From an uncultured Granulicatella sp. (GTDB lineage Bacteria; Bacillota; Bacilli; Lactobacillales; Aerococcaceae), in contig URWJ01000108.1 in assembly GCA_900551535.1 (NCBI GenBank), positions 1 to 5,208 on the forward strand: DNA of 5,208 nucleotides, read 5' to 3'. The stretch's first letter is position 1. Each line of letters opens with the position of its first letter. The notes under the pieces are model-generated. The model was given only the letters and a program-made list of their open reading frames with translations, made no database searches and was not told the origin of the DNA. Shown piece by piece: positions 1-5,208 of this stretch. The position numbers were made by a program, and so were the translations under genes.

Positions 1-2223
1 CACCACTGCATTCGGCGATACATTTGCCTTCAATGCCTTATGCACTTCGATAGCTTTCTTCAACGCCACTCCTTCTTCTTCACTTGAGAAAGTAATCATC
101 GTCGTAAAGAAGTACGGAGGGTAATTTGCCATATGACGCATCCGCATTTCTGTTTCAAAGAACCGTTCATACTGATGCCCTTGTGCTAATTGAATCGCAT
201 AGTGAGTTGGGTTATAAGTTTGGATAAATACCTCACCTGGTTTATCCCCACGACCTGCACGTCCTGAAACTTGAGTCAGTAGTTGGAATGTTTTTTCCGA
301 GCTTCTAAAGTCAGGAATGTTCAGCGCCGTATCCGCATTAATCACTCCAACGAGAGTTACGTTTGGATAGTCTAAACCTTTCGCAATCATCTGAGTTCCA
401 ATTAAAATATCGGCTTCTTGATTTTCAAACTGTTTCAGAATCGCTTCATGTTGCCCTTTTCGTCTTGTCGTATCCACATCCATTCGCACAATGCGAGCAT
501 CTGGGAACACTTCTTGCAATTCTTCTTGCACCTTCTGCGTTCCTGTTCCGAAATAACGGATTTGTCGGCTATGACATTTCGGACAAAAATTAGGAATATG
601 TTCTTCATGCCCACAATAGTGACATTTCATACTTCTTGTATCCATATGAAGCGTTAATGAAATATCGCAATTTGGACATTCCAGTACCGTTCCACAATCA
701 CGACAAAGTACAAAAGAAGAATATCCGCGTCGGTTTAAAAGTAAGACACTTTGCTCTCCTCGTTCTAATCGTTTTTCGATAGCATCTAGCAACGTCTTCG
801 AAAATGATCCTTTTTGATGAACGAATTCTGTTCTCATATCAATCAAATGAACTTCTGGCAAAAGTTGCGCCTTTGCACGTTTCGTTAATCGTAAAAGAGT
901 ATAGACGCCCTTTTGTGCACGCGCACGAGACTCAAGACTTGGAGTCGCACTTCCTAACACCACTGGACAGTGATGATATTCCCCACGCCAAATCGCTACA
1001 TCGCGAGCGTGATATCTTGGAGACTCATCTTGTTTATATGTTGCTTCGTGTTCTTCATCTAAAATAATAATTCCGATGTTGTCTAATGGAGCAAAAACCG
1101 AAGAACGAGCACCTACAACAATGTCTGCTTCCTTATTCTTAATCTTACGCCATTCATCGTATTTTTCTCCGACACTTAGCCCACTATGAAGCACCGCTAC
1201 ACGGTCTCCAAAGCGTGACTTAAATCGGTCTACCATTTGAGGAGTCAATGCAATTTCTGGGACGAGCATCATCGCGCTCTTTCCTTTTTCAATCACTTCC
1301 CCAATCCATTGTAAATACACTTCTGTTTTCCCAGAACCTGTAACTCCTTCTAGCAAGTACACTTTTGACGTGTCTGTATCAATGGATTCTGCTTTCACTC
1401 GGTCAAACGCCACTTGTTGTTCAGGATTTAACTGGAATGGAGCACTCTTTTTAAAGACTCTTCCTTTGTAAGGATCACGGTTCACTTCTTTTTGAACAAT
1501 CGTAATCCAATTACGTTCAACTGCGAATTTTAAATCAGCTGTTGTAAAATCCGTATCCTCTAAGAAACGTCTCTTTTCGATTTCCATCACTTCCATTGAA
1601 GCTAATGTCTTTAAGAGCGCAACTTTCTTCTTGGCACGAGCTGAGATTGTTGGAATAAACTCCTCATACTCTTGCATCACATAATTCAATCGAATCCAGT
1701 CTTCTGTTTTCACCTTCGCGCGGTCTTTGACAACCGTCTCGATAACTACAGCCCCTTCTTTCTTCAACTTCATTAGTCGTTTTACATGTTCTTGCGGCAG
1801 GTCATCCGTGTATTGCAATGTATTTTCGTAATGGAAAATTTCTCGAAACACATCTTCATGGTCTTTCGGATTCACTAACACAAAACGTTTTTCATAATTG
1901 GATTTTAACATTGCTGGGAGCATTGTTTGATAACATTGAATCAGGAAAGCATGAACCTTCTTCGATAAATATGCTCCAAGCTCTATCATCTCTGGTGATA
2001 AGACGGGATCTAAATCCATTAAATGCAAAATATCTTTTACTTCTCCGTCAAAATCTACTTCGTCACTAAGTGCTAGTACGAATCCAGAAATACTTCGTCC
2101 GCCAAACGGAACTGCAACACGCATCCCCACTTCAATACTCTCTTGTAAATTTTCTGGGACATGATAATCAAATGGTCGATTCACTTGAATGACTGGAACG
2201 TCAACGATTACTTTTGCATACAT
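1..2223 (-). CDS. priA: Primosomal protein N' (replication-restart DNA helicase PriA), 3' end cut by window edge
   Basis: PriA is a superfamily 2, 3'-to-5' DNA helicase. It recognises stalled or collapsed replication forks and starts reassembly of the replisome by loading the replicative helicase through partner proteins (DnaD/DnaB/DnaI in Firmicutes). The frame is open for 741 codons. Residues 1 to about 105 form the fork-binding N-terminal domain (VPFGGRSISGFV near residue 40). Helicase motifs follow in order: LNPEQ 265-269, Walker A GVTGSGKT 293-300, GARSSVFAP 371-379, Walker B DEEH 389-392, GSATPS 424-429, GTQMIAKG 609-616 and QVSGRAGR 651-658. Between them lie eight zinc-binding cysteines at 507, 510, 516, 519, 534, 537, 547 and 550, the two PriA zinc sites; all are intact. 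The family is about 800 residues long, so roughly 60 C-terminal residues lie outside the window. The ATG at 2223-2221 is fixed by a GGAGGTGA ribosome binding site 7 bases upstream of the start (counted from GGAGG). Its neighbours are the gmk-rpoZ operon upstream. In many Firmicutes fmt follows, but that is not visible here. Confidence 0.98.
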   Translation of the reverse strand, partial: MYAKVIVDVPVIQVNRPFDYHVPENLQESIEVGMRVAVPFGGRSISGFVLALSDEVDFDGEVKDILHLMDLDPVLSPEMIELGAYLSKKVHAFLIQCYQTMLPAMLKSNYEKRFVLVNPKDHEDVFREIFHYENTLQYTDDLPQEHVKRLMKLKKEGAVVIETVVKDRAKVKTEDWIRLNYVMQEYEEFIPTISARAKKKVALLKTLASMEVMEIEKRRFLEDTDFTTADLKFAVERNWITIVQKEVNRDPYKGRVFKKSAPFQLNPEQQVAFDRVKAESIDTDTSKVYLLEGVTGSGKTEVYLQWIGEVIEKGKSAMMLVPEIALTPQMVDRFKSRFGDRVAVLHSGLSVGEKYDEWRKIKNKEADIVVGARSSVFAPLDNIGIIILDEEHEATYKQDESPRYHARDVAIWRGEYHHCPVVLGSATPSLESRARAQKGVYTLLRLTKRAKAQLLPEVHLIDMRTEFVHQKGSFSKTLLDAIEKRLERGEQSVLLLNRRGYSSFVLCRDCGTVLECPNCDISLTLHMDTRSMKCHYCGHEEHIPNFCPKCHSRQIRYFGTGTQKVQEELQEVFPDARIVRMDVDTTRRKGQHEAILKQFENQEADILIGTQMIAKGLDYPNVTLVGVINADTALNIPDFRSSEKTFQLLTQVSGRAGRGDKPGEVFIQTYNPTHYAIQLAQGHQYERFFETEMRMRHMANYPPYFFTTMITFSSEEEGVALKKAIEVHKALKANVSPNAVV

Positions 2224-2227
2224 CTTC

Positions 2228-2235
2228 TCACCTCC
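2228..2235 (-). promoter_or_regulatory. priA ribosome binding site
   Basis: Read on the minus strand this is GGAGGTGA, a full-length match to the anti-Shine-Dalgarno end of 16S rRNA. GGAGG lies 7 bases before the ATG at 2223. It is the strongest ribosome binding site in the window and fixes the priA start. Confidence 0.9.
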
Positions 2236-2253
2236 AAAATAGTTTTACTACTC

Positions 2254-2262
2254 ATTATACCA
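2254..2262 (-). promoter_or_regulatory. Predicted extended -10 promoter of priA
   Basis: The minus strand reads TGGTATAAT: a consensus TATAAT (2259-2254) with the upstream TG of an extended -10 element. At 17 bases upstream there is no convincing -35 hexamer (CAACAA at 2282-2277), which fits an extended -10 promoter. Transcription would start near 2247, giving a leader of about 24 bases that contains the strong ribosome binding site. The element lies just downstream of the rpoZ terminator, so it would give priA its own transcript. The call rests on sequence match only. Confidence 0.75.
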
Positions 2263-2310
2263 TAATGCACTTTAATTTGTTGTCGCTTGCTCTACACTTC
2301 AAAACTACGA

Positions 2311-2339
2311 AAACAAAAAAGCCAAGGGAGTTTCCCTTG
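2311..2339 (-). terminator. Intrinsic terminator after rpoZ
   Basis: On the minus strand a 7-bp stem CAAGGGA / TCCCTTG (2339-2333 with 2329-2323) closes on a 3-base loop. It is followed by GC and then TTTTTTGTTT (2320-2311). It begins 13 bases after the rpoZ stop codon and should end the gmk-rpoZ transcript before priA. The stem is short, so some read-through into priA is possible. Confidence 0.85.
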
Positions 2340-2352
2340 ACTATAAATTTGA

Positions 2353-2568
2353 TTATACGTGTTCAGGTTTGCTGTCTTCACGAATTGTTAAGTCACCAGC
2401 AACAACTTCTTCCAACGCACGACCTACGTTTTTATGTGATTCGTAGTGTTCTAACATTGGTGGTTCATGGTGGTGTAATTCATGCGCACGTTTGCTTGAT
2501 AAAATAACTAATGAATATTTTGAATCGATTTTTTTCAATAATTTATCGATTGATGGATATAACATCAT
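2353..2568 (-). CDS. rpoZ: DNA-directed RNA polymerase subunit omega
   Basis: Omega is the small RNA polymerase subunit that wraps the C-terminal part of beta' and helps assemble and stabilise the enzyme. The 71-residue product has the family pattern: LYPSIDKLLKKIDSKYSLV at 3-21, then SSKRAHEL at 24-31, and NVGRALEEVVAGDLTI at 47-62. The length is usual for short Firmicutes omega proteins. Two ATG codons are adjacent (2568-2566 and 2565-2563). The first is preferred because AGAGG (2582-2578) sits 9 bases upstream of it, against 12 for the second. It begins 16 bases after the gmk stop, with the ribosome binding site starting right after that stop, so it is co-transcribed and probably translationally coupled with gmk. 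An odd feature is that the middle is histidine-rich (His 29, 32, 33, 34, 41, 45), in the least conserved part of the family. Confidence 0.96.
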   Translation of the reverse strand: MMLYPSIDKLLKKIDSKYSLVILSSKRAHELHHHEPPMLEHYESHKNVGRALEEVVAGDLTIREDSKPEHV

Positions 2569-2577
2569 AACAGATTC

Positions 2578-2584
2578 CCTCTTT
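2578..2584 (-). promoter_or_regulatory. rpoZ ribosome binding site, directly after the gmk stop codon
   Basis: The minus strand reads AAAGAGG immediately after the gmk TAG (2587-2585), 9 bases before the first of the two adjacent rpoZ ATG codons. This spacing favours the first ATG. The position suggests that ribosomes ending gmk can re-initiate on rpoZ; that coupling is inferred. Confidence 0.75.
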
Positions 2585-3220
2585 CTACTCTTCTTCTAAA
2601 ATTTCTTCTAATTCATCTTCGAACTCTTCAATGCTTTCCAAGTTTCTTTGGATGCGTAAATGTTCTGTTTGAATAATTGCTTCGATTTGTCGAACCGCAT
2701 TTTCTACTTTGTCATTCACAACAGAGTAATCATAATACTTCATCAAACCAAGTTCTTCTCTTGCAACCTTCATACGGTTTTTAATTACTTCGTCTGAATC
2801 TGTTCCACGGTTTACGATGCGAGATTCTAGTTCATGTAAATCAGGTGGTGTTAAGAAAATAAACACCCCATCTGGCATTGCTTCACGTACTTGAAGCGCC
2901 CCTTGAACTTCAATTTCTAAGAATACATCTTTTCCTTTGTCTAATGTTTCTTGCACATAATCTAAAGGCGTTCCATAGTAATTCCCTACGTACTCTGCGT
3001 ATTCTAATAATTTTTTATTCGCAATCATCTCTTCAAATTCTTCTCTTGATTTGAAGAAATAATCTTTTCCATCCACTTCACCTGGTCTTGGCTTACGAGT
3101 CGTTGCGGATACTGAGTACACAAATTCTTGATTGTCTTTTGCAAAAATTGCTGCACGTACGGTTCCTTTTCCGACACCTGAAGGCCCAGATAAAACGATT
3201 AATAAACCTTTTCTTGCCAT
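2585..3220 (-). CDS. gmk: Guanylate kinase
   Basis: Guanylate kinase transfers a phosphate from ATP to GMP or dGMP, giving GDP or dGDP. It is an essential cytoplasmic step toward GTP, dGTP and (p)ppGpp. The 211-residue product is family length (about 205). The P-loop is GPSGVGKGT at 12-20. The GMP-binding region holds VSATTRKPRPGE at 37-48, DGKDYFF at 50-56, LLEYAEY at 71-77 and YYGTP at 81-85. The core strand LEIEVQGA is at 101-108, FLTPPD at 122-127, and the arginine-bearing lid spans about 134-154 (RIVNRGTDSDEVIKNRM at its start). The last 17 residues are strongly acidic, which is probably a dispensable tail. The ATG start places the P-loop at the usual distance, but its best ribosome binding site, GGAG, is 13 bases upstream, longer than normal. 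It is the first gene of a two-gene operon with rpoZ. Unlike many Firmicutes, no yicC/yloC-type gene precedes it; a MATE exporter does. Confidence 0.98.
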   Translation of the reverse strand: MARKGLLIVLSGPSGVGKGTVRAAIFAKDNQEFVYSVSATTRKPRPGEVDGKDYFFKSREEFEEMIANKKLLEYAEYVGNYYGTPLDYVQETLDKGKDVFLEIEVQGALQVREAMPDGVFIFLTPPDLHELESRIVNRGTDSDEVIKNRMKVAREELGLMKYYDYSVVNDKVENAVRQIEAIIQTEHLRIQRNLESIEEFEDELEEILEEE

Positions 3221-3233
3221 AATCGTTTGAAAA

Positions 3234-3237
3234 CTCC
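3234..3237 (-). promoter_or_regulatory. Candidate gmk ribosome binding site with long spacing
   Basis: The minus strand reads TTGGAG, with the core GGAG at 3237-3234, leaving 13 bases before the ATG at 3220. Other sites in this window have 7 to 9. No in-frame ATG, GTG or TTG lies between it and the annotated start; only the rare ATT (3223-3221) and ACG codons do. The ATG is kept because it gives a normal guanylate kinase N-terminus. Confidence 0.5.
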
Positions 3238-3259
3238 AATCTCTTTACATCTTTCTACT

Positions 3260-3289
3260 ATAGTATCACAAACACTATAATTGCACCAA
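3260..3289 (-). promoter_or_regulatory. Predicted promoter of the gmk-rpoZ operon
   Basis: The minus strand holds an extended -10, TGATACTAT, with hexamer TACTAT at 3265-3260. A weak -35, TTGGTG at 3289-3284 (three of six matches), lies 18 bases upstream. The start of transcription would be near 3253, giving a leader of about 33 bases. A second -10-like TATAGT lies a little upstream (3279-3274) but has no -35 at usable spacing. This is a sequence-match prediction only. Confidence 0.55.
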
Positions 3290-3298
3290 CCAAAAATA

Positions 3299-3350
3299 AT
3301 AGAAAATCAATAAAAAATCAATCTCCATACGTTTTCTTTTGATTTTCTAT
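3299..3350. repeat. 12-bp perfect inverted repeat upstream of the gmk promoter
   Basis: ATAGAAAATCAA at 3299-3310 is matched by its exact reverse complement TTGATTTTCTAT at 3339-3350, with 28 bases between. A further copy of AAAATCAA lies inside the spacer at 3314-3321. The repeat sits between the MATE terminator and the -35 region of the gmk promoter. It could be a regulator binding site or a weak AT-rich hairpin; in such AT-rich DNA chance remains possible. Confidence 0.6.
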
Positions 3351-3384
3351 GATTTCAGTAAACTAATCCGCACGATTGAAGCTC

Positions 3385-3413
3385 AAAACAAAAAGGCTGG
3401 ATAATTCCAGCCT
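3385..3413 (-). terminator. Intrinsic terminator of the MATE gene
   Basis: On the minus strand an 8-bp stem AGGCTGGA / TCCAGCCT (3413-3406 with 3401-3394) closes on a 4-base loop ATTA. It is followed at once by TTTTGTTTT (3393-3385; the preceding T of the stem lengthens the run). It lies 4 bases after the MATE stop codon. It is GC-rich and compact, a convincing terminator that separates the exporter from gmk-rpoZ. Confidence 0.93.
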
Positions 3414-3417
3414 GATT

Positions 3418-4785
3418 CTATGCAATTCTGATGTTTTTCCATCGGCCGCTTCTAAATCGAAGGAGAATGATCATATCCCTGATAAATTGGTCGATAAAGA
3501 CCGCATACCACGCGCCAGCAAGTCCCCATCCGAAGAAGTTTACGAATACATATCCTAAACTTAATCGAATCACACATGAACCAATAAAAATAGCAATGAG
3601 TGGCCAAACTGTATCTCCTGCACCACGTAAGGCTCCAGAAGTAATCAATTGGTGGCTTTGGAATGGTTGAACGAACGCAACAATTGATAAAGCAATCACT
3701 GTATTTTGAATAATTTCTACATTATCCGTATACATTCCTGCTAGTAGTGTTGCTCCAAAATAAATGGAGACAGACATCATAATCGCTAAAGCTAGACCAA
3801 TTTTCTGACACATTTTAGTGTAACGCTCAGCTAATTTCTCGTCTTTCGCCCCAAGCGATTGCCCCATCAGCGAGGAAGCTGTAATCCCGAATGCTTGTGC
3901 TGGAGAATATGAGAGCGAAAGTACATTGAGGGCAATTTGGTGAGCTGCATAGACGTTATTCCCTAACCCTGACACAATCTTCAAGAACATAATCACCCCG
4001 AAACGTAGTGCCATTTGCTCTAATGCTGTTGGAATACCAATACGTACTAAATCGCGCATCACATTAACATTGAATTCAAACTTTTCTTTAAAATCGAGTT
4101 TCAACACACTCTTTCCTGACAAGATATATCGGATATTTAATCCCATCGCAATTAAATTTGATAATGCGGTTGAAATCGCAGCACCGGTAACGCCTAACGC
4201 TGGGAAGCCAAACATACCGTAGATTAAAATCGCATTTCCTAAAACATTACAACTATTTGCGATAATGTTATTCTTCATTGGAATTTTTGTTTCGCCAATC
4301 CCACGAAGTGCTGCTGTTACAGTAAACGATAGTGATTGGAAGATAAATCCGATTGTGACAATTCTAAAGTAGTTTAACCCGACATTAATAACCGTTTCAT
4401 CTGCACCCATCAGTGATAAAATTTCTGGAGCAAAGATTAACATCAAAATTGCGGCAGGCGTTACACAGAATACCATCGCAAGGATCATTACGTGCTTCAA
4501 GATACTTCCCATACGATTGTATTTTTTTGCTCCAAAATATCGGGCAATAATCGCAGTTCCGCCGACATTTAATGCCTGAATCAAACTTAGTCCTAGAAAC
4601 ATTGGTTGGTTTGTCATCCCAACTGCAGAAACAGCTGCAGCAGTATCCCCTGGGATTTTACCCACCATCATCATATCAACCATTCCAAAGAGTGCACCAA
4701 GAAGTACTTCCACAAATACCGGCCATACAATCACAAATATATTTTTTCGAAGTTCTTTATTCGTAAGTTGTTGCTCAACTTCCAC
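3418..4785 (-). CDS. MATE-family efflux transporter (multidrug/cation antiporter, NorM-like)
   Basis: This is an inner-membrane antiporter of the multidrug and toxic compound extrusion family. Such proteins export cationic drugs or metabolites in exchange for Na+ or H+; the substrate here cannot be told from sequence. The 455-residue product is family length. It reads as about twelve hydrophobic helices in two homologous halves, roughly 15-215 and 240-445. Each half carries the repeated loop signature: ALRGIGETKIP at 159-169 and ALRGAGDTVWP at 385-395. FGMVDMMMVG at 33-42 is the typical first-helix region. A basic cytoplasmic tail closes the protein (RFRSGRWKNIRIA, 443-455). The start is GTG (4785-4783), chosen because AGAGG (4799-4795) lies 9 bases upstream and the N-terminus then has normal length. 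It forms its own unit, with a promoter upstream and a strong terminator downstream. No regulator gene is adjacent. The subfamily is uncertain, so no gene symbol is given. Confidence 0.95.
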   Translation of the reverse strand: MEVEQQLTNKELRKNIFVIVWPVFVEVLLGALFGMVDMMMVGKIPGDTAAAVSAVGMTNQPMFLGLSLIQALNVGGTAIIARYFGAKKYNRMGSILKHVMILAMVFCVTPAAILMLIFAPEILSLMGADETVINVGLNYFRIVTIGFIFQSLSFTVTAALRGIGETKIPMKNNIIANSCNVLGNAILIYGMFGFPALGVTGAAISTALSNLIAMGLNIRYILSGKSVLKLDFKEKFEFNVNVMRDLVRIGIPTALEQMALRFGVIMFLKIVSGLGNNVYAAHQIALNVLSLSYSPAQAFGITASSLMGQSLGAKDEKLAERYTKMCQKIGLALAIMMSVSIYFGATLLAGMYTDNVEIIQNTVIALSIVAFVQPFQSHQLITSGALRGAGDTVWPLIAIFIGSCVIRLSLGYVFVNFFGWGLAGAWYAVFIDQFIRDMIILLRFRSGRWKNIRIA

Positions 4786-4794
4786 GCAACCAAT

Positions 4795-4799
4795 CCTCT
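4795..4799 (-). promoter_or_regulatory. MATE gene ribosome binding site supporting a GTG start
   Basis: The minus strand reads GAGAGGA, with the core AGAGG ending 9 bases before the GTG at 4785-4783. There is no in-frame ATG nearby that would give a full first helix, so this site decides the GTG start. Confidence 0.75.
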
Positions 4800-4819
4800 C
4801 ACTTTAAAATGTAGTTACT

Positions 4820-4848
4820 ATTTTACACCTGTTTCTCTTACAAAACAA
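4820..4848 (-). promoter_or_regulatory. Predicted promoter of the MATE gene
   Basis: The minus strand has TTGTTT (4848-4843) as a partial -35 and TAAAAT (4825-4820, five of six matches) as the -10, 17 bases apart. Transcription would start near 4813, giving a leader of about 28 bases. The -35 starts at the last stem base and continues into the U-tract of the preceding terminator, so the two signals share bases. This is sequence match only. Confidence 0.55.
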
Positions 4849-4877
4849 ATAAGCGACAAAAAATTTTGTCGCTTATT
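4843..4877 (-). terminator. Intrinsic terminator of the HD-domain gene
   Basis: A perfect 13-bp stem, AATAAGCGACAAA with its complement (4877-4865 and 4860-4848), closes on a 4-base loop and is followed on the minus strand by TGTTTT (4847-4842). It starts 2 bases after the HD gene stop codon. The stem is AT-rich but long. The plus-strand side has no T-run after the stem, so it should act mainly on the minus strand. Confidence 0.85.
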
Positions 4878-4879
4878 GT

Positions 4880-5208
4880 CTATCGTTTCCCATCCCATTC
4901 GGCATAAAATTGCTCTAAGTACAGTTCTAAAAATTCATGTCGCCCTTTTGCCAATTCATTACCATATTTGGTATTCATCAAATCTTTTAACTTCAGTAAT
5001 TTTTCATAGAAATGCATAATAGCTGTCGATTCACCGTTTCTATATTCTTCAGGCGTTAAGTTTTCACGTGGCTTCATTTCTGGTTTGTGGATTGGTCTTC
5101 CAGTACTTCCAGAGTAACACATCACTCTAGCAATCCCGATAGCACCAATGGCATCTAATCGATCCGCATCTTGCACTACTTTTCCTTCAAGAGAAAGTTC
5201 TTGTTGTT
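4880..5208 (-). CDS. HD-domain phosphohydrolase, YpgQ/YedJ-like, C-terminal part only (5' end outside window)
   Basis: The frame is open to the window edge and shows the last 108 residues. The first full codons seen read QQELSLEGKVV, followed by QDADRLDAIGAIGIARV. That last segment is the signature of the YedJ (E. coli)/YpgQ (B. subtilis) group of HD-domain hydrolases, where the Asp of this helix is one of the metal ligands. The first HD motif (H...HD) should lie upstream, outside the window. The family is about 200 to 215 residues, so about half is present. From memory, B. subtilis YpgQ is reported as a metal-dependent (d)NTP pyrophosphohydrolase; transferring that activity here is inference. 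The GTG at 5176-5174 could look like a start, but it codes for the Val just before the conserved QDADRLDA, so it is internal. The C-terminal part is helical and ends in EWDGKR, with a terminator directly after. The family call is firm; the reaction is not. Confidence 0.88.
   Translation of the reverse strand, partial: QQELSLEGKVVQDADRLDAIGAIGIARVMCYSGSTGRPIHKPEMKPRENLTPEEYRNGESTAIMHFYEKLLKLKDLMNTKYGNELAKGRHEFLELYLEQFYAEWDGKR

Noticed and set aside
363..1067. Plus-strand open frames of 76 to 87 codons
   Set aside because: They lie antisense inside priA, where the minus-strand frame carries all helicase motifs and zinc cysteines. They have no recognisable domains.
1818..2069. Plus-strand open frame of 83 codons
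   Set aside because: Antisense to the N-terminal half of priA, with no family resemblance.
2214..2507. Plus-strand open frame of 97 codons spanning the priA-rpoZ gap
   Set aside because: It runs antisense through the rpoZ terminator, the priA promoter and most of rpoZ. The product is low-complexity and unlike any family I know.
3376..3670. Plus-strand open frames of 60 and 79 codons
   Set aside because: Antisense shadows of the MATE gene 3' end and its terminator.
4848..4877. Palindrome as an operator for the MATE gene
   Set aside because: Its position 2 bases after a stop codon and the T-rich tail on the minus strand fit a terminator better, although an additional operator role cannot be excluded.
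4572..5019. Plus-strand open frames of 64 and 137 codons
   Set aside because: They overlap the MATE N-terminus, the intergenic terminator and the HD gene antisense. The minus-strand products are clear family members.
5174..5176. GTG as the start of the HD-domain gene
   Set aside because: The frame stays open upstream to the window edge, and this codon is the Val just before the conserved QDADRLDA, so it is internal.
1..5208. A novel defence, mobile or RNA system
   Set aside because: Every stretch is explained by five recognisable chromosomal genes and short intergenic regions (under 200 bases) filled with promoters and terminators. There are no direct-repeat arrays, transposase genes or structured leaders beyond those listed.

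Overview
The window looks like ordinary low-GC Gram-positive core chromosome, most likely order Lactobacillales. The evidence is AT-rich DNA, strong GGAGG-type ribosome binding sites, U-tailed intrinsic terminators, the gene order gmk-rpoZ-priA that is common in Firmicutes, and a short omega subunit of Firmicutes type. I cannot assign a genus from sequence reading alone. All five genes lie on the minus strand, so transcription runs from high to low coordinates. I see no plus-strand gene, RNA gene, mobile element or CRISPR array.

Layout in transcription order: (1) 5208-4880, the C-terminal half of a YpgQ/YedJ-like HD-domain phosphohydrolase, with its 5' end outside the window. It is followed 2 bases after its stop by a perfect 13-bp hairpin terminator. 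(2) 4785-3418, a complete 455-residue MATE-family multidrug/cation antiporter that starts with GTG, with its own promoter and terminator. (3) 3220-2585, gmk (guanylate kinase), followed 16 bases later by (4) 2568-2353, rpoZ (RNA polymerase omega). These two form a tight two-gene operon with an extended -10 promoter and a terminator. (5) 2223-1, priA (primosomal replication-restart helicase), 741 codons present, with its C-terminus cut off by the window edge. It has its own extended -10 promoter and a strong ribosome binding site.

Each transcription unit is separated from the next by a recognisable terminator. The window therefore reads as four units: HD gene, MATE gene, gmk-rpoZ and priA. Guanylate kinase makes GDP for RNA, DNA and (p)ppGpp synthesis, omega stabilises RNA polymerase, and PriA restarts stalled replication forks, so the lower half is housekeeping nucleic-acid metabolism. 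The upper half is a membrane exporter and a predicted nucleotide phosphohydrolase.

I found no undescribed system. The items most worth a second look are a 12-bp inverted repeat upstream of the gmk promoter, the long spacing between the gmk ribosome binding site and its start, the terminator/promoter insulation between rpoZ and priA, and a histidine-rich stretch in omega.
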